In this document: positions 15,691 through 24,342 of the stretch, piece by piece | How the letters are laid out: each line of letters starts with the position of its first letter | How positions within the stretch are numbered: position 1 is the first letter of the stretch | Assembly (NCBI GenBank): GCA_000155715.1 | Contig: DS990600.1 | Span: 149,775-192,589, forward strand | Source of the DNA: a gamma proteobacterium HTCC5015 | GTDB lineage: Bacteria; Pseudomonadota; Gammaproteobacteria; HTCC5015 | Length of the DNA stretch: 42,815 bases | Reading direction: 5' to 3' | Position numbers and translations under genes: made by a program | The notes under the pieces: generated by a model | Database searches by the model: none | What the model saw: only the letters and a program-made list of their open reading frames with translations | Told to the model about the DNA's origin: nothing

Positions 15691-16182
15691 TCAACTCGGT
15701 ACAAACTTGAGCGCCAGGCCGTTATTACACCAGCGTTTACCTGTAGGCTCGGGGCCGTCATCGAATACATGGCCTTGGTGGCCATCGCAGCGTTTGCAGT
15801 GATACTCGGTGCGCGGCAGGAACAATTTGAAATCGGTTTTGGTGCCGACATGCCCGTCGATGACTTCAAAGAAACTGGGCCAGCCCGTGCCGCTGTCGTA
15901 TTTCATATCGGAGGTAAACAACGCTAGATCACAGCCAGCACAGCGATACTCGCCAGCGCGCTTTTCATCGTTCAAGGGGCTGCTGTGGGCACGCTCCGTA
16001 CCCTCTTCGCGCAAAATATCAAAGCGCGCTTCACTCAAGCGCTCACGCCACTCACTTTCACTCAACTCAAAGGGCACGATCTTATCGGGCCTTGGCGCCA
16101 GCGACTGAGCCAACACGGTTGGCGACGCCCACGCCAGCCCCAATAAAGCCGACCCGCTTAAAACAAAATCTCGACGATTCAT
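15691..16182 (-). CDS. msrB: Exported methionine-R-sulfoxide reductase B
   Basis: This 163-residue protein has a twin-arginine signal (MNRRDFVLSGSALLGLAWASP) and an MsrB domain. The domain has zinc-binding cysteine pairs CAGC (near 82-85) and CKRC (near 129-132), the SGTGWPSF motif, a GHVFDDGP motif and the catalytic region RWCNNGLALKF near the end. MsrB reduces the R form of methionine sulfoxide in proteins. The Tat signal places this one in the periplasm, unlike the common cytoplasmic form. The reductant is unclear because no partner gene is adjacent. The catalytic segment has NN where many relatives have IN or VN. Confidence 0.92.
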   Translation of the reverse strand: MNRRDFVLSGSALLGLAWASPTVLAQSLAPRPDKIVPFELSESEWRERLSEARFDILREEGTERAHSSPLNDEKRAGEYRCAGCDLALFTSDMKYDSGTGWPSFFEVIDGHVGTKTDFKLFLPRTEYHCKRCDGHQGHVFDDGPEPTGKRWCNNGLALKFVPS

Positions 16183-16300
16183 GCCGATTCTCCCAAAGAT
16201 GTCATTACCCCTAGGAAACCCTATGAACCATCAAGTTCCCGTGAAGACGGTTTTTGTGATGAAACGGCGCCGCCCTAACTCTGCCGTAGAGCCTACCCCA

Positions 16301-16714
16301 TTAAGGTTGCAGCTTTTCTTTGCCCGAACTCGGTGGCACCACCCACCAACTGGCCAATACCAAGCCGCCAAAGGCGCTGTAGAGAGCGACAAAAACCCAC
16401 TCCGGTGCACTGTAATAAAGCAATTGGTGCAGCCAATGCTGGATAAAAGACCCCGAGTACGTCGCCGCCCCAGCGGCCTCTCTCAGCGACATTTCCCAAA
16501 CAGTCAACGGGCAGATCACGCCCGTCCAAGACTGCAGGGCCACTACGGCAATTGCCAGCAAATGCAGTATCCGAAACGCCCCATTACGAACCCAGCGCCA
16601 TTTCAAAAAAAAGCCCAGATAAATACAAAGAAGCCCAAAAACCACAAAACAAACAAAAAGAACATGAACGATTAGAATCGAATCGGCCAGTAACAACAGT
16701 GACGTTTTGGACAT
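16301..16714 (-). CDS. DUF2784 membrane protein
   Basis: This 137-residue membrane protein has hydrophobic helices at about residues 6-36, 48-64 and 105-128. It carries the DUF2784 hallmarks: an N-terminal ADSILIVHVLFVCFVVFG helix, W(R)WVRNGAFRILHLLAI, and GVICPLTVWEMSLR. The family has no known function. It lies 12 bases beyond the stop of the OsmC-YcaO gene, which is upstream on the same strand, so the two may be co-transcribed. Identification is from the motif pattern. Confidence 0.85.
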   Translation of the reverse strand: MSKTSLLLLADSILIVHVLFVCFVVFGLLCIYLGFFLKWRWVRNGAFRILHLLAIAVVALQSWTGVICPLTVWEMSLREAAGAATYSGSFIQHWLHQLLYYSAPEWVFVALYSAFGGLVLASWWVVPPSSGKEKLQP

Positions 16715-16726
16715 ACCACCCCTTCC

Positions 16727-18913
16727 CTATCCCGCCATTTTGGCCGCTCTGGCTGCATGCAGTTTTTTATAGCTCTCAATTAAGCGCTGGTGTTTTTCCA
16801 GCCCTTCCAATTGCGTATTGGTTGGTGTCAGTCCGTGGAACCGCTGCGTGCCAGCCACTAGGCCCACAACCGATTCCATCGTTTCTTCACCGTACATGCG
16901 CCCCAGATTAAAACGAAAATCATCGAGGACGAGCTCATCATCCAAAGTGATTTCCAGCACGGCATTGACTGCGCGGTAGAACAGGTTTCGCTCTACGGTG
17001 TTATCGTTGAATTGCAAAAACATCTCGACCCAGTCCAACGCGTCTTCGTGTTGCTGCAATGCGAGACACAGCATGATTTTCAGTTCCAAAATCGTGAGTT
17101 GTCCCCACACCGTGTTCTCATCAAACTCAATGCCAATCAAAGTGATGATGGTGGTGTAGTTGTCGATCTGGCTGTCCTCTAAACGATCGTAGAGATCGGC
17201 CAGTGCCTCGTCACTCAAACGATGTAAATTGAGAATGTCCTCGCGGTAATCGAGCGCCATATTGGTGTTATCCCACACCAAGTCCTCCGCGGGATACACC
17301 TCTGAATAATCGGGTACGAGAATGCGGCAAACGGGCGCACCCAAATCGTCGTGCACCATCATGTAAGCCTCTTTGCCTAAATCGTCTAGGATGCCAAACA
17401 GCGTGCGCGCCTCCTCTTCGGTTGTGCCCGAAAAATCCCACTCGCAAAACGCCACATCGGCACTGGCGCTAAAGAATCGCCAGGACACCACGCCCGTGGA
17501 GTCGATAAAATGTTCGACAAAATTGTTGGGTTCACTCACTTCGTGGCTATTAAAAGTAGGCGCGGGTACATCGTTTAAGCCTTCAAAGCTGCGCCCCTGC
17601 AACAGCTCTGTCAGACTTCGCTCCAGCGCCACTTCAAAATTGGGGTGCGCACCGAAAGAGGCAAACACACCGCCATTGCGCGGGTTCATCAAGGTGACGC
17701 ACATCACCGGGAACTGCCCGCCCAGCGAAGCATCCTTAACCAAAATGGGAAAGCCCTGAGCCTCCAGCGCTTCAATGCCCTCGACGATCTGCGGGTATTT
17801 GGCCAACACCTCCGCGGGCACGTCGGGTAGTGCGATTTCCTGCTCTAAAATCTCGCGCTTAACGGCTCGTTCAAAAATCTCCGACAAGCACTGCACCTGC
17901 GCTTCGGCCAATGTGTTGCCCGCGCTCATGCCGTTACTTAAAAACAAGTTTTCAATCAAGTTCGAGGGAATGTACACCGTGGTCTGGTCGGATTGACGCA
18001 CAAAGGGCAGCGCCACAATGCCGCGATCAGCGCGCCCAGAATTGGTATCGATCAAATGACTGGCTTGTAGCTCGCCATCGGGGTTGTAGAGACTCAAACA
18101 GTGTTCATCCAACAAGCCTTCGGGCAGGGCATCATCTGGGCCGGGTTGAAACCAGCGCTCACTGGGGTAGTGAACAAACTCGCTGTGGGCAATTTCTTCG
18201 CCAAAGTACTGATCGTTATAAAAAAAGTTACAACTCAGGCGCTCGATAAACTCGCCTAGGGCCGAACACAGGGCGCTCTCTTTGGTCGAGCCCTTGCCGT
18301 TGGTAAAACACATGGGCGAGGCCGCGTCTCGAATGTGCAGCGACCACACATGAGGCACTATATTGCGCCAAGAGGCGACCTCAATCTTCATGCCCAAGCT
18401 TTCGAGAATACCCGTCATATGGGCGATGGTATCCTCCAGTGGCAAGTCCTTGCCCTCGATATAGGTTTTTTCCTGACCATCGGCGATGTCCGTCAATAGG
18501 GCTTGGGCATCTTCGGCTAAGTGCTCGACGGGGTCGATCTCAAAATCGGGCCCCGCTTGGACGACCTTCTTCACCGTACAGCGATCAATCGCGCGCAATA
18601 TGCCTTGACGATCTTTTTCCGAGATTTCTTCAGGCAACTCGACCTGAATTTTAAAGATCTGCTGATAGCGGTTTTCAGGGTCGACAATATTGTTCTGAGA
18701 GACGCGAATATTGTCTGTAGAAATATCCCGCGCCTTGCAGTACACCTTGACGAAATAGGCCGCACACAGCGCCGAAGAGGCTAAAAAGTAATCGAAAGGA
18801 CTGGGCGCAGAGCCATCGCCCTTGTAGCGAATGGGCTGATCCGCCACCACGGTAAAATCGTCAAACTTCGCCTCAAGGCGCAGGTTGTCGAGAAAATTAA
18901 CATTGATTTCCAT
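16727..18913 (-). CDS. OsmC-YcaO fusion protein
   Basis: This 728-residue protein joins three parts. Residues 1-140 are an OsmC-like domain with both redox cysteines, C50 (ASSALCAAYF) and C112 (IDRCTVKKV). Residues about 150-560 are a YcaO domain, with STKESALCSALGEFIERLSC and EAQVQCLSEIFERAVKR providing the conserved Glu-rich ATP/Mg site. Residues about 570-728 are helical and TPR-like. YcaO proteins use ATP to activate backbone amides, and E. coli YcaO is tied to RimO-dependent methylthiolation of ribosomal protein S12. There is no precursor peptide or dehydrogenase gene next to it and no PxPxP C-terminus, so peptide-toxin synthesis is unlikely. The start at 18913 is preferred over 18943 because the OsmC domain begins directly. 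Confidence 0.88.
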   Translation of the reverse strand: MEINVNFLDNLRLEAKFDDFTVVADQPIRYKGDGSAPSPFDYFLASSALCAAYFVKVYCKARDISTDNIRVSQNNIVDPENRYQQIFKIQVELPEEISEKDRQGILRAIDRCTVKKVVQAGPDFEIDPVEHLAEDAQALLTDIADGQEKTYIEGKDLPLEDTIAHMTGILESLGMKIEVASWRNIVPHVWSLHIRDAASPMCFTNGKGSTKESALCSALGEFIERLSCNFFYNDQYFGEEIAHSEFVHYPSERWFQPGPDDALPEGLLDEHCLSLYNPDGELQASHLIDTNSGRADRGIVALPFVRQSDQTTVYIPSNLIENLFLSNGMSAGNTLAEAQVQCLSEIFERAVKREILEQEIALPDVPAEVLAKYPQIVEGIEALEAQGFPILVKDASLGGQFPVMCVTLMNPRNGGVFASFGAHPNFEVALERSLTELLQGRSFEGLNDVPAPTFNSHEVSEPNNFVEHFIDSTGVVSWRFFSASADVAFCEWDFSGTTEEEARTLFGILDDLGKEAYMMVHDDLGAPVCRILVPDYSEVYPAEDLVWDNTNMALDYREDILNLHRLSDEALADLYDRLEDSQIDNYTTIITLIGIEFDENTVWGQLTILELKIMLCLALQQHEDALDWVEMFLQFNDNTVERNLFYRAVNAVLEITLDDELVLDDFRFNLGRMYGEETMESVVGLVAGTQRFHGLTPTNTQLEGLEKHQRLIESYKKLHAARAAKMAG

Positions 18914-19034
18914 GAGCGAGGACCCAGACGAGAAATGGCGCACAGCGGCGTTGAGGCGTTACATTATCCTGATTTTTCAAGCTCGGATAAATGGCCTACC
19001 GAAAAACTCAAATCGTCGGTTTTTATACTGAATT

Positions 19035-19619
19035 TTACAATGCCGTAGTCAGCCGAAGTATCAATGCCTCGGCCACTGGCGCTAATTCCATCAATCGATA
19101 GTCGCCTTGATTGTTGAGAGCGTACAAAATCAGCTCGTTCACGCCAGCCACAACCGCCATACCCATTGCCAAGTCCAACGGCTGCAAAGGTTCGCCCCGC
19201 GCCCGCAGGGCATCGATTTGCAGTTGTAAGAACCCTGCAAATTGACTGGCTACTTGGTGCCGCATGGCCACACCTGCCTCCCCCAAAGCTCCCAGCTCGA
19301 CATACAACACTTTCATTAACTGAGGCTGGGCATCAATTAGGCGCAGATAGGCGTCGGTAATGTCGTGCACCAATTCTGGCCAAGTTTTACTGTCGTCGAG
19401 AGCGGCGGCCATTTCCATCATGATGGTTTGGCTGGTTTGCTCGGCCAATGCGAGAAAGCAGGCGTCTTTATTGGGGAAGTATTCGTAAATAGTGCGTCGA
19501 GAGACCTGTGCCGCCGACGCAATATCGGCAATGGTGATGTCTTGGTAGCGCTTGCTCGACATTGCAGAAGCCAAACCAGACAACAGGCGGCTGCGGTGAT
19601 CTATTTCGTTATTTTTCAT
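19035..19619 (-). CDS. TetR/AcrR-family regulator
   Basis: This 194-residue protein has a typical TetR N-terminal DNA-binding domain: ITIADIASAAQVSRRTIYEYFPNKDACFLALAEQ at about residues 28-61. A helical ligand-binding C-terminal half follows. It is divergent from an MpaB-like oxygenase gene. The 147-base gap holds two similar palindromes, so it probably represses itself and the oxygenase gene. The ligand is unknown. Confidence 0.9.
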   Translation of the reverse strand: MKNNEIDHRSRLLSGLASAMSSKRYQDITIADIASAAQVSRRTIYEYFPNKDACFLALAEQTSQTIMMEMAAALDDSKTWPELVHDITDAYLRLIDAQPQLMKVLYVELGALGEAGVAMRHQVASQFAGFLQLQIDALRARGEPLQPLDLAMGMAVVAGVNELILYALNNQGDYRLMELAPVAEALILRLTTAL

Positions 19620-19682
19620 GCGACGAGTCTAATCAATCTGGCCATTGGCATCCATTCGCTCAACTAGCTTAAAAAAAACAAC

Positions 19683-19741
19683 GGTACCGAAAAGTACCAT
19701 TTTTCAAAAAGCCGTGTTAGCGTTGGTATCAAATAGTACCA
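19683..19741. promoter_or_regulatory. Two GGTAC-type palindromes, likely TetR operators
   Basis: GGTACCGAAAAGTACC (19683-19698) and TGGTATCAAATAGTACCA (19724-19741) are inverted repeats of GGTAC/GTACC with 6-8 bases between the half-sites. Their centres are 42 bases apart, four helical turns. They lie between the divergent TetR and oxygenase genes, the second 25 bases before the oxygenase start. Confidence 0.65.
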
Positions 19742-19766
19742 AAAAATTGATTCAAGGAGCTCCGCT

Positions 19767-20990
19767 GTGACCACTCCCACCATCCCCACACGCCATGGCG
19801 CCAATCTCGACAAAGCCCAGCGCATTACCCGACCCTTTTTGCGCTTTATCAAAGCGCGCGAACACGCCTATCCAACCGCCCATCAATGGCAGAAACTCGG
19901 CCACCACTTGTTGCAAGGCGACCCATCAGCCGATGCACTGGCTCTGTGGATTCAAAGCAAAGACAGCGGGACACGCTACAAAACCTTTGAGCAAGTACTT
20001 TTGGATCCCAGCCCATCGCTCGATGAATTGCCCCAGCCACTGCAGGATTTTTTTAAAAGCGTCAGCATCCGGCCCCGCTGGGTAGACTGGCAACGCGTGG
20101 AGCGAGGCATTGAGGCCAGCGCCCTATCGGGCCGAACCGGTATGCGCGTGCTGCGCGATTTGGGGTTGATGTCGGGCTACCAAGCCAGCGGCATCAATAA
20201 AACGCTCATAATGACAGGCGCACTGGAGCGCGGCGCCTCGCGCCGCGTGGCGGAAACCACCAAGTGGTGGATGGACTGTACAACACCGGGCGCATTGAAT
20301 CCCGGCCAAAAAGGCCACAACACCACCCTGCGCGTTCGTCTCATTCACGCCATGGTTCGCCAACAACTGCAAAAGCGCCCAGATTGGGACACCAAAGCTT
20401 GGGGGCTACCGATCAATCAGCTCGATATGCAAGCCACTTATTTGGCCTTCTCTGTTCTGTTTCTGTTCGGTCAGAAAATACTCGGCACACAGCTCACTCA
20501 GCAGGAGTCTGAAGACATCATGCACCTGTGGCGTTACATCGGCTGGCTGATGGGCGTAGACGAATCTCTATTGTGCGAAAGCGAGCAAAGCGGTCGCATC
20601 GCCCTCTATCAAAACCTACTCAGTCAGGCCACCGCCGACGAAAGCAGCAAGCAACTCGGCCGCGCCCTAATGGATGAACCCCTGCACCACTACTATTCCA
20701 AGTACCCTAGGATCACCGGCCACTGGAACAAACAAGTCCACCTCAGCATTGTGCGAATATTTGTGGGTAGACAAGGCATGGCCGATCTGGGCCTACCGAC
20801 TTGGGTGCTCCCTTGGTACCCAATTCTGTTCGCGCCCCTCAACGCCGCCTGGTGCCTACTCAACCGCTGCCTGCCAGGCGGCAAGACGCGGCTACAGCAG
20901 GCGGGACGGAAAGTACAACAAAAACAACTGGAAACAATGTTTGGTGAGGACAGTCCGACGATCAAGAAAGAAAAATTGGCAGCAGAGTAA
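19767..20990 (+). CDS. MpaB/Lcp-like oxygenase (DUF2236)
   Basis: This 407-residue protein matches the DUF2236 oxygenase family, which includes MpaB and rubber-cleaving Lcp, both heme proteins in characterised cases. Visible marks are GRTGMRVLRDLGLMSGYQASGINKTLIMTGAL, RRVAETTKWWMDC, RVRLIHAMVRQQL (a likely heme-ligand His near residue 198) and LDMQATYLAFSVLFLFGQKILG. No Tat or Sec signal is visible, unlike Lcp, so it is probably cytoplasmic or membrane-associated. AAGGAG lies upstream of the start. The divergent TetR gene and operator-like palindromes suggest induction by an unknown hydrophobic compound. Confidence 0.78.
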   Translation: MTTPTIPTRHGANLDKAQRITRPFLRFIKAREHAYPTAHQWQKLGHHLLQGDPSADALALWIQSKDSGTRYKTFEQVLLDPSPSLDELPQPLQDFFKSVSIRPRWVDWQRVERGIEASALSGRTGMRVLRDLGLMSGYQASGINKTLIMTGALERGASRRVAETTKWWMDCTTPGALNPGQKGHNTTLRVRLIHAMVRQQLQKRPDWDTKAWGLPINQLDMQATYLAFSVLFLFGQKILGTQLTQQESEDIMHLWRYIGWLMGVDESLLCESEQSGRIALYQNLLSQATADESSKQLGRALMDEPLHHYYSKYPRITGHWNKQVHLSIVRIFVGRQGMADLGLPTWVLPWYPILFAPLNAAWCLLNRCLPGGKTRLQQAGRKVQQKQLETMFGEDSPTIKKEKLAAE

Positions 20991-20993
20991 GTA

Positions 20994-22061
20994 TTACTGA
21001 TGAGTCAAGAACTCAAAGATCCGACGAGTATCATCATCACTAAGAGATTTCTCAAAGTATTGGATATACCCGCTTAATCTATGGAGCGGCAAAATTTTAA
21101 CGTACTGGAATTCTTCTTTAGGCATATGATTCGTCATGACGATCAAATTTCGAATAGGGATTTTTTTGTCACCCCAGTGATGTTTGTCCAATCCAATTTG
21201 ATCAATGACTTGTTCATTCAAATGAACAAAAAGTGCATAGCTGGCTCTTAGAACTTGTTCAACTGGGGACCTTAAATCATGGTTTTCGACAGATCGCCTA
21301 CTCCAGTTTTTAGTCTCCACAACATACAACCCTGAGGGGCTAATCAAAAGGTGGTCAATCTGAATACTAAAAATACGGGCGCCATTTTTTCTATTGTAAA
21401 TTGGCGGGCTGAAGCTAACTGAAAAATCATTAATTAAATAATAATTATCTGGCAAGGTTTTCAGTGTATTAACAACAGAGTTTTCTCCTATTGCACCGGC
21501 AATCAGCGGGTAAAGACTGTCAATTAAATCTTTGGTTTTTCCGAGGACTTCAGAAGCTGAGTTTATTCTTTCTTTAATGATCGATTCTTTATTTTTACTA
21601 AAATCATCAAATTTATCGAAAGCGAGCTCTACTTGAGCCCCTGATCTTTTCACTCTTTTTTCAACAGTCTTATGAAAGCCCTCTTTTAGAGCGCTAACTC
21701 TCTTTTCCAGGTATAGTTTTTTGGGGTAAAGGAATATTTTTTTAAAGGTCCGGCCCATCAAGGCCAATTTTAGTTCGTTTAGGGCATCTTCTTTTTGGTT
21801 GATTTCACGGGTCAAAGAAGCGGACTCTTTGGCCCTTTTCTCCTCATGTATCTCTTTTTTCCTGGACAGAGTCTCGGAAAGACTTTTTAACTCTTCCTTA
21901 TACCGCTGAACGACAAGCCCCTCTACATCAGACAGTTCATTGTTATAGTTTTTCTGAAATGTCTTAATATCAGCAATGGATTTAAAGCGTGACACATTGT
22001 TGGCTGAAAGCTCCTCCTTGATCTTTCTCAATGTCTCAATTTGCCCGTATACAACAGTCAT
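20994..22061 (-). CDS. NERD-domain nuclease-like protein with coiled coil
   Basis: This 355-residue protein has a long charged coiled coil (about residues 55-185, rich in K, E and S). A NERD domain follows at about 190-310: AGAIGENSVVNTL, IQIDHLLISPSGLYVVETKNW and a later HLNEQVIDQ stretch. The E...D...E-x-K pattern matches the core of the restriction-endonuclease-like fold, so DNA or RNA cleavage is plausible but unproven. The codon use is AT-richer than that of the flanking genes (many AAA, TTT and ATT codons), which suggests horizontal acquisition. The gene is convergent with the oxygenase (3 bases apart) and has no obvious operon partner. NERD proteins sometimes occur near defence loci, but no other defence gene is visible here. 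Confidence 0.8.
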   Translation of the reverse strand: MTVVYGQIETLRKIKEELSANNVSRFKSIADIKTFQKNYNNELSDVEGLVVQRYKEELKSLSETLSRKKEIHEEKRAKESASLTREINQKEDALNELKLALMGRTFKKIFLYPKKLYLEKRVSALKEGFHKTVEKRVKRSGAQVELAFDKFDDFSKNKESIIKERINSASEVLGKTKDLIDSLYPLIAGAIGENSVVNTLKTLPDNYYLINDFSVSFSPPIYNRKNGARIFSIQIDHLLISPSGLYVVETKNWSRRSVENHDLRSPVEQVLRASYALFVHLNEQVIDQIGLDKHHWGDKKIPIRNLIVMTNHMPKEEFQYVKILPLHRLSGYIQYFEKSLSDDDTRRIFEFLTHQ

Positions 22062-22126
22062 TTTTAAAGTTTTTCTTCTAACTCAAAAATCATGACAGTC
22101 CGCATCCGAACAAACTCTTCCCATGA

Positions 22127-23782
22127 TCAATTCTGCCGGTAGCGTGGCACACCGTAGGGCCCGGAGAGCGCGGCGCGGCCGCCGTCCATGTAGTGATTCA
22201 GGCTCATGGTGCGCCCGCCTTCCAAAATCGCCACCAGCACCCGGGCTTCATGGGTGACACCGTTCATGTCCTTGATCCGGCGCGTCATGGGCTGGCCTGA
22301 CTTGGTCAGCATCGGCGCCCATTCAATGGCCACATATTGCTCCGTCCAGCCGCTGTCCATCGCCGAGCCGGACAGACCGTGGGTACAGTTTTCACAGGGC
22401 ATGTGTTCCAGCCGGGCCGTTCCATCGCTGTTCAGGCGATACCGGAAATCTGCGGCGGCGGGGTCCCGGTGCTCATTGGCGTACAGGCCCGCATACTCTG
22501 CACGGGCACCCTTATCCACCGGCAGCGCCCGGTCGACACCTTCGTGGGAGGTATAACGCAGAAAGTCGGGGTCCGCTGAGGCACTCGCTGCGCCAGTTGA
22601 GGCAGTACGGTTTTGCTGAACCTGGACGCTCCCCTGGCCACTGCCACCGTCAGTCGAATAAGTCCCGGAAGAATCCGGGGTTTCCGATGCGGCTGCCAAC
22701 TCTCTGGCCGCACGCCTCGTCGATTCTCTCGATGCCGGCACAATCGCCGACTGCACCGCATTGTAGGTATCGGTGCTGAGTTCACCGCGCTCAATGTCCC
22801 GGGCCGCTCTGACGCCAAGATCGACCGCAGAGCTTTCCGAGAACCCGGCACTCCCGGCAGCGGCGGTCGCTGCAAGGCCACCGAGAATCGCGGCCGCCCC
22901 GGCACCCGAGCTCGCGGTTTTCTGCCGCATGCCACAGGCCGACAAGGGCGCCTTTTCCCCGTACTGATAACAATACCGGGCACCGGGCACCTTGCCGCCC
23001 GGCCCGCTGAGAATCCTGTGAGGGTGGACGATCATCTTTCCATGAGGCTTCCCGTTGAGGCTCCAGGATTCCGTGACAACCACTGAACCGTAGTAACTGA
23101 CATGGTAATTCTGCTCTGTGCGTGTCGGCTGACTCACGCTTGTAGAGAACATATCGAGGCCCGTTGCACTCCCGGATGCGCCCTCCAACGGGAGATCAAT
23201 ATGAACGCTGTAATCGCCCTGAACGAGGCTGTAAGAATATCGGTCATCAGACCGGGCAAGCCGAAGCTGTCGGACTTGGCCATTATGAACGGTCACGACT
23301 TCCTTCGCTTTGACCGTCGACGGGCTGCGGGCCATGATCTTTTCGCCTGTGGTGATATCCACCGAAGGGTATTCAGTGACATAACGAAAAATCGATTCGG
23401 CCGTGTAGGGGCGTGCAGGCGATTCCGAGGCATCACAGTCGCCCTGGGTAATCACCGTATCCACTTCCTGAAGCGTCTGCCTCGCACCGCCCTGATCTTC
23501 CCCGCTCTCCTTGAACTTTTCCGGACTCATGCCATTGGGAGCGGCAATCTCCCACAGCCGTGATGACGGTGGGCGGCAGCCTTCCGGAAGCCCTGAGCGG
23601 CTCTCGATATAGCGGGAAAACGCGGGATGGTGGCGATTCAGTATTTCCGACTGGAAAGACGCCAGTGTCGGGTTCTTCAGCTTTGGGTGCTCCCTCAATT
23701 CCGGGATCGGCTTGCCCATTCCGGCGCAACCACCGAGAGTGGTGATGGCCAAACCCATCAATAACAGCTTGTTTTTATTCAA
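22127..23782 (-). CDS. Lipoprotein of unknown function with TTG start
   Basis: I prefer a TTG start at 23782, giving 551 residues beginning MNKNKLLLMGLAITTLGGC. A proper lipoprotein signal and lipobox then stand at the N-terminus, and AAGGA lies about 9 bases upstream. The longer frame to 23902 would bury the signal. The body has an N-terminal globular part with PEGCRPPSSRLWEIAAPNG, a beta-rich middle, a Gly/Ala-rich possible membrane or linker stretch (GAGAAAILGGLAATAAAGSAG), a Ser/Thr/Gly-rich linker and a C-terminal domain with a CENC pair. I know no family for it. GC-rich codon use contrasts sharply with the neighbouring NERD gene. Confidence 0.65.
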   Translation of the reverse strand: MNKNKLLLMGLAITTLGGCAGMGKPIPELREHPKLKNPTLASFQSEILNRHHPAFSRYIESRSGLPEGCRPPSSRLWEIAAPNGMSPEKFKESGEDQGGARQTLQEVDTVITQGDCDASESPARPYTAESIFRYVTEYPSVDITTGEKIMARSPSTVKAKEVVTVHNGQVRQLRLARSDDRYSYSLVQGDYSVHIDLPLEGASGSATGLDMFSTSVSQPTRTEQNYHVSYYGSVVVTESWSLNGKPHGKMIVHPHRILSGPGGKVPGARYCYQYGEKAPLSACGMRQKTASSGAGAAAILGGLAATAAAGSAGFSESSAVDLGVRAARDIERGELSTDTYNAVQSAIVPASRESTRRAARELAAASETPDSSGTYSTDGGSGQGSVQVQQNRTASTGAASASADPDFLRYTSHEGVDRALPVDKGARAEYAGLYANEHRDPAAADFRYRLNSDGTARLEHMPCENCTHGLSGSAMDSGWTEQYVAIEWAPMLTKSGQPMTRRIKDMNGVTHEARVLVAILEGGRTMSLNHYMDGGRAALSGPYGVPRYRQN

Positions 23783-23944
23783 AACCCGGTGTCCTTCGCC
23801 AAGAGGGGGCGGCTTTCTTTGAATAACAAAGCTAAACCGCCAGGGTCTGACTTTCAAGCGACTCGTATCACACGGGCGCCAGAACGCCTGCATCGTCGGC
23901 ACCCGGGCAAGTACCAGGGGCGCATAAATGCTACCCTTGGGCCT

Positions 23945-24268
23945 ATGTCAGAAGATCCTCTAAAAGCGCTTTCCGAAATCGCCAGCGATGCCCACGCTCG
24001 CATTCAGGAAAAACACGAACACATCAACCCAGTGGTCGGTGTGCGCCGCGGCATGCGAGACGCGGGTATTCCTGCGGATGTCATGACGATTGACTGCTTG
24101 GTCACTCGAAAACGCATTAACCTGATACTGCACGACGGACAACCGGGCGTGCTGCTGTATCAATACATTACGTTGAAAGAGGAAGCGGGCGACGACTTCG
24201 AGAGCATTGCGTTCTCAGAGATGGATGCCCAGACATTGGTTCAGTGGATGGAAGACTATTTTCGCTGA
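23945..24268 (+). CDS. Small conserved-looking cytoplasmic protein
   Basis: This is a 107-residue acidic protein with no signal or membrane segment. It reads as one compact domain: a helical N-terminus (DPLKALSEIASDAHARIQEK), a VRRGMRDAGIPADVMTIDCLVTRKRINLILHD middle, then strand-like VLLYQYITL and a C-terminal MDAQTLVQWMEDYFR helix. I do not recognise the family. The ATG at 23945 is chosen over a start at 23789 because the extra N-terminal stretch is basic and low in complexity. The ribosome site is weak (TTGGGC). A perfect hairpin begins at its stop codon. Confidence 0.65.
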   Translation: MSEDPLKALSEIASDAHARIQEKHEHINPVVGVRRGMRDAGIPADVMTIDCLVTRKRINLILHDGQPGVLLYQYITLKEEAGDDFESIAFSEMDAQTLVQWMEDYFR

Positions 24269-24291
24269 GGGCTGAACGAAAGCCCTCAGCG
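24263..24291. terminator. Perfect 11-bp hairpin overlapping a stop codon
   Basis: CGCTGAGGGCT (24263-24273) pairs fully with AGCCCTCAGCG (24281-24291) around a 7-base loop. It covers the TGA of the gene ending at 24268. No T-run follows, so it may stall transcription or protect the 3' end. Confidence 0.6.
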
Positions 24292-24342
24292 ATCCATCAC
24301 TAGTATTATTTACTGGCAAATTGATTGCTGTTTGGTGCAAGC

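Noticed and set aside
15151-15869. Several overlapping frames with RRREPSG or PAQAGAQW-like peptides
   Set aside because: They are translations of the composite repeat in different frames, a common false gene call.
16727-18913. A thiazole/oxazole-modified peptide cluster
   Set aside because: There is a YcaO domain but no precursor peptide, flavin dehydrogenase or transporter beside it, and the C-terminus lacks PxPxP.
20994-22061. A defence island around the NERD protein
   Set aside because: No restriction, toxin-antitoxin, CBASS, Argonaute or CRISPR gene is next to it. The nearby unknown proteins are a lipoprotein and small secreted or cytoplasmic proteins.
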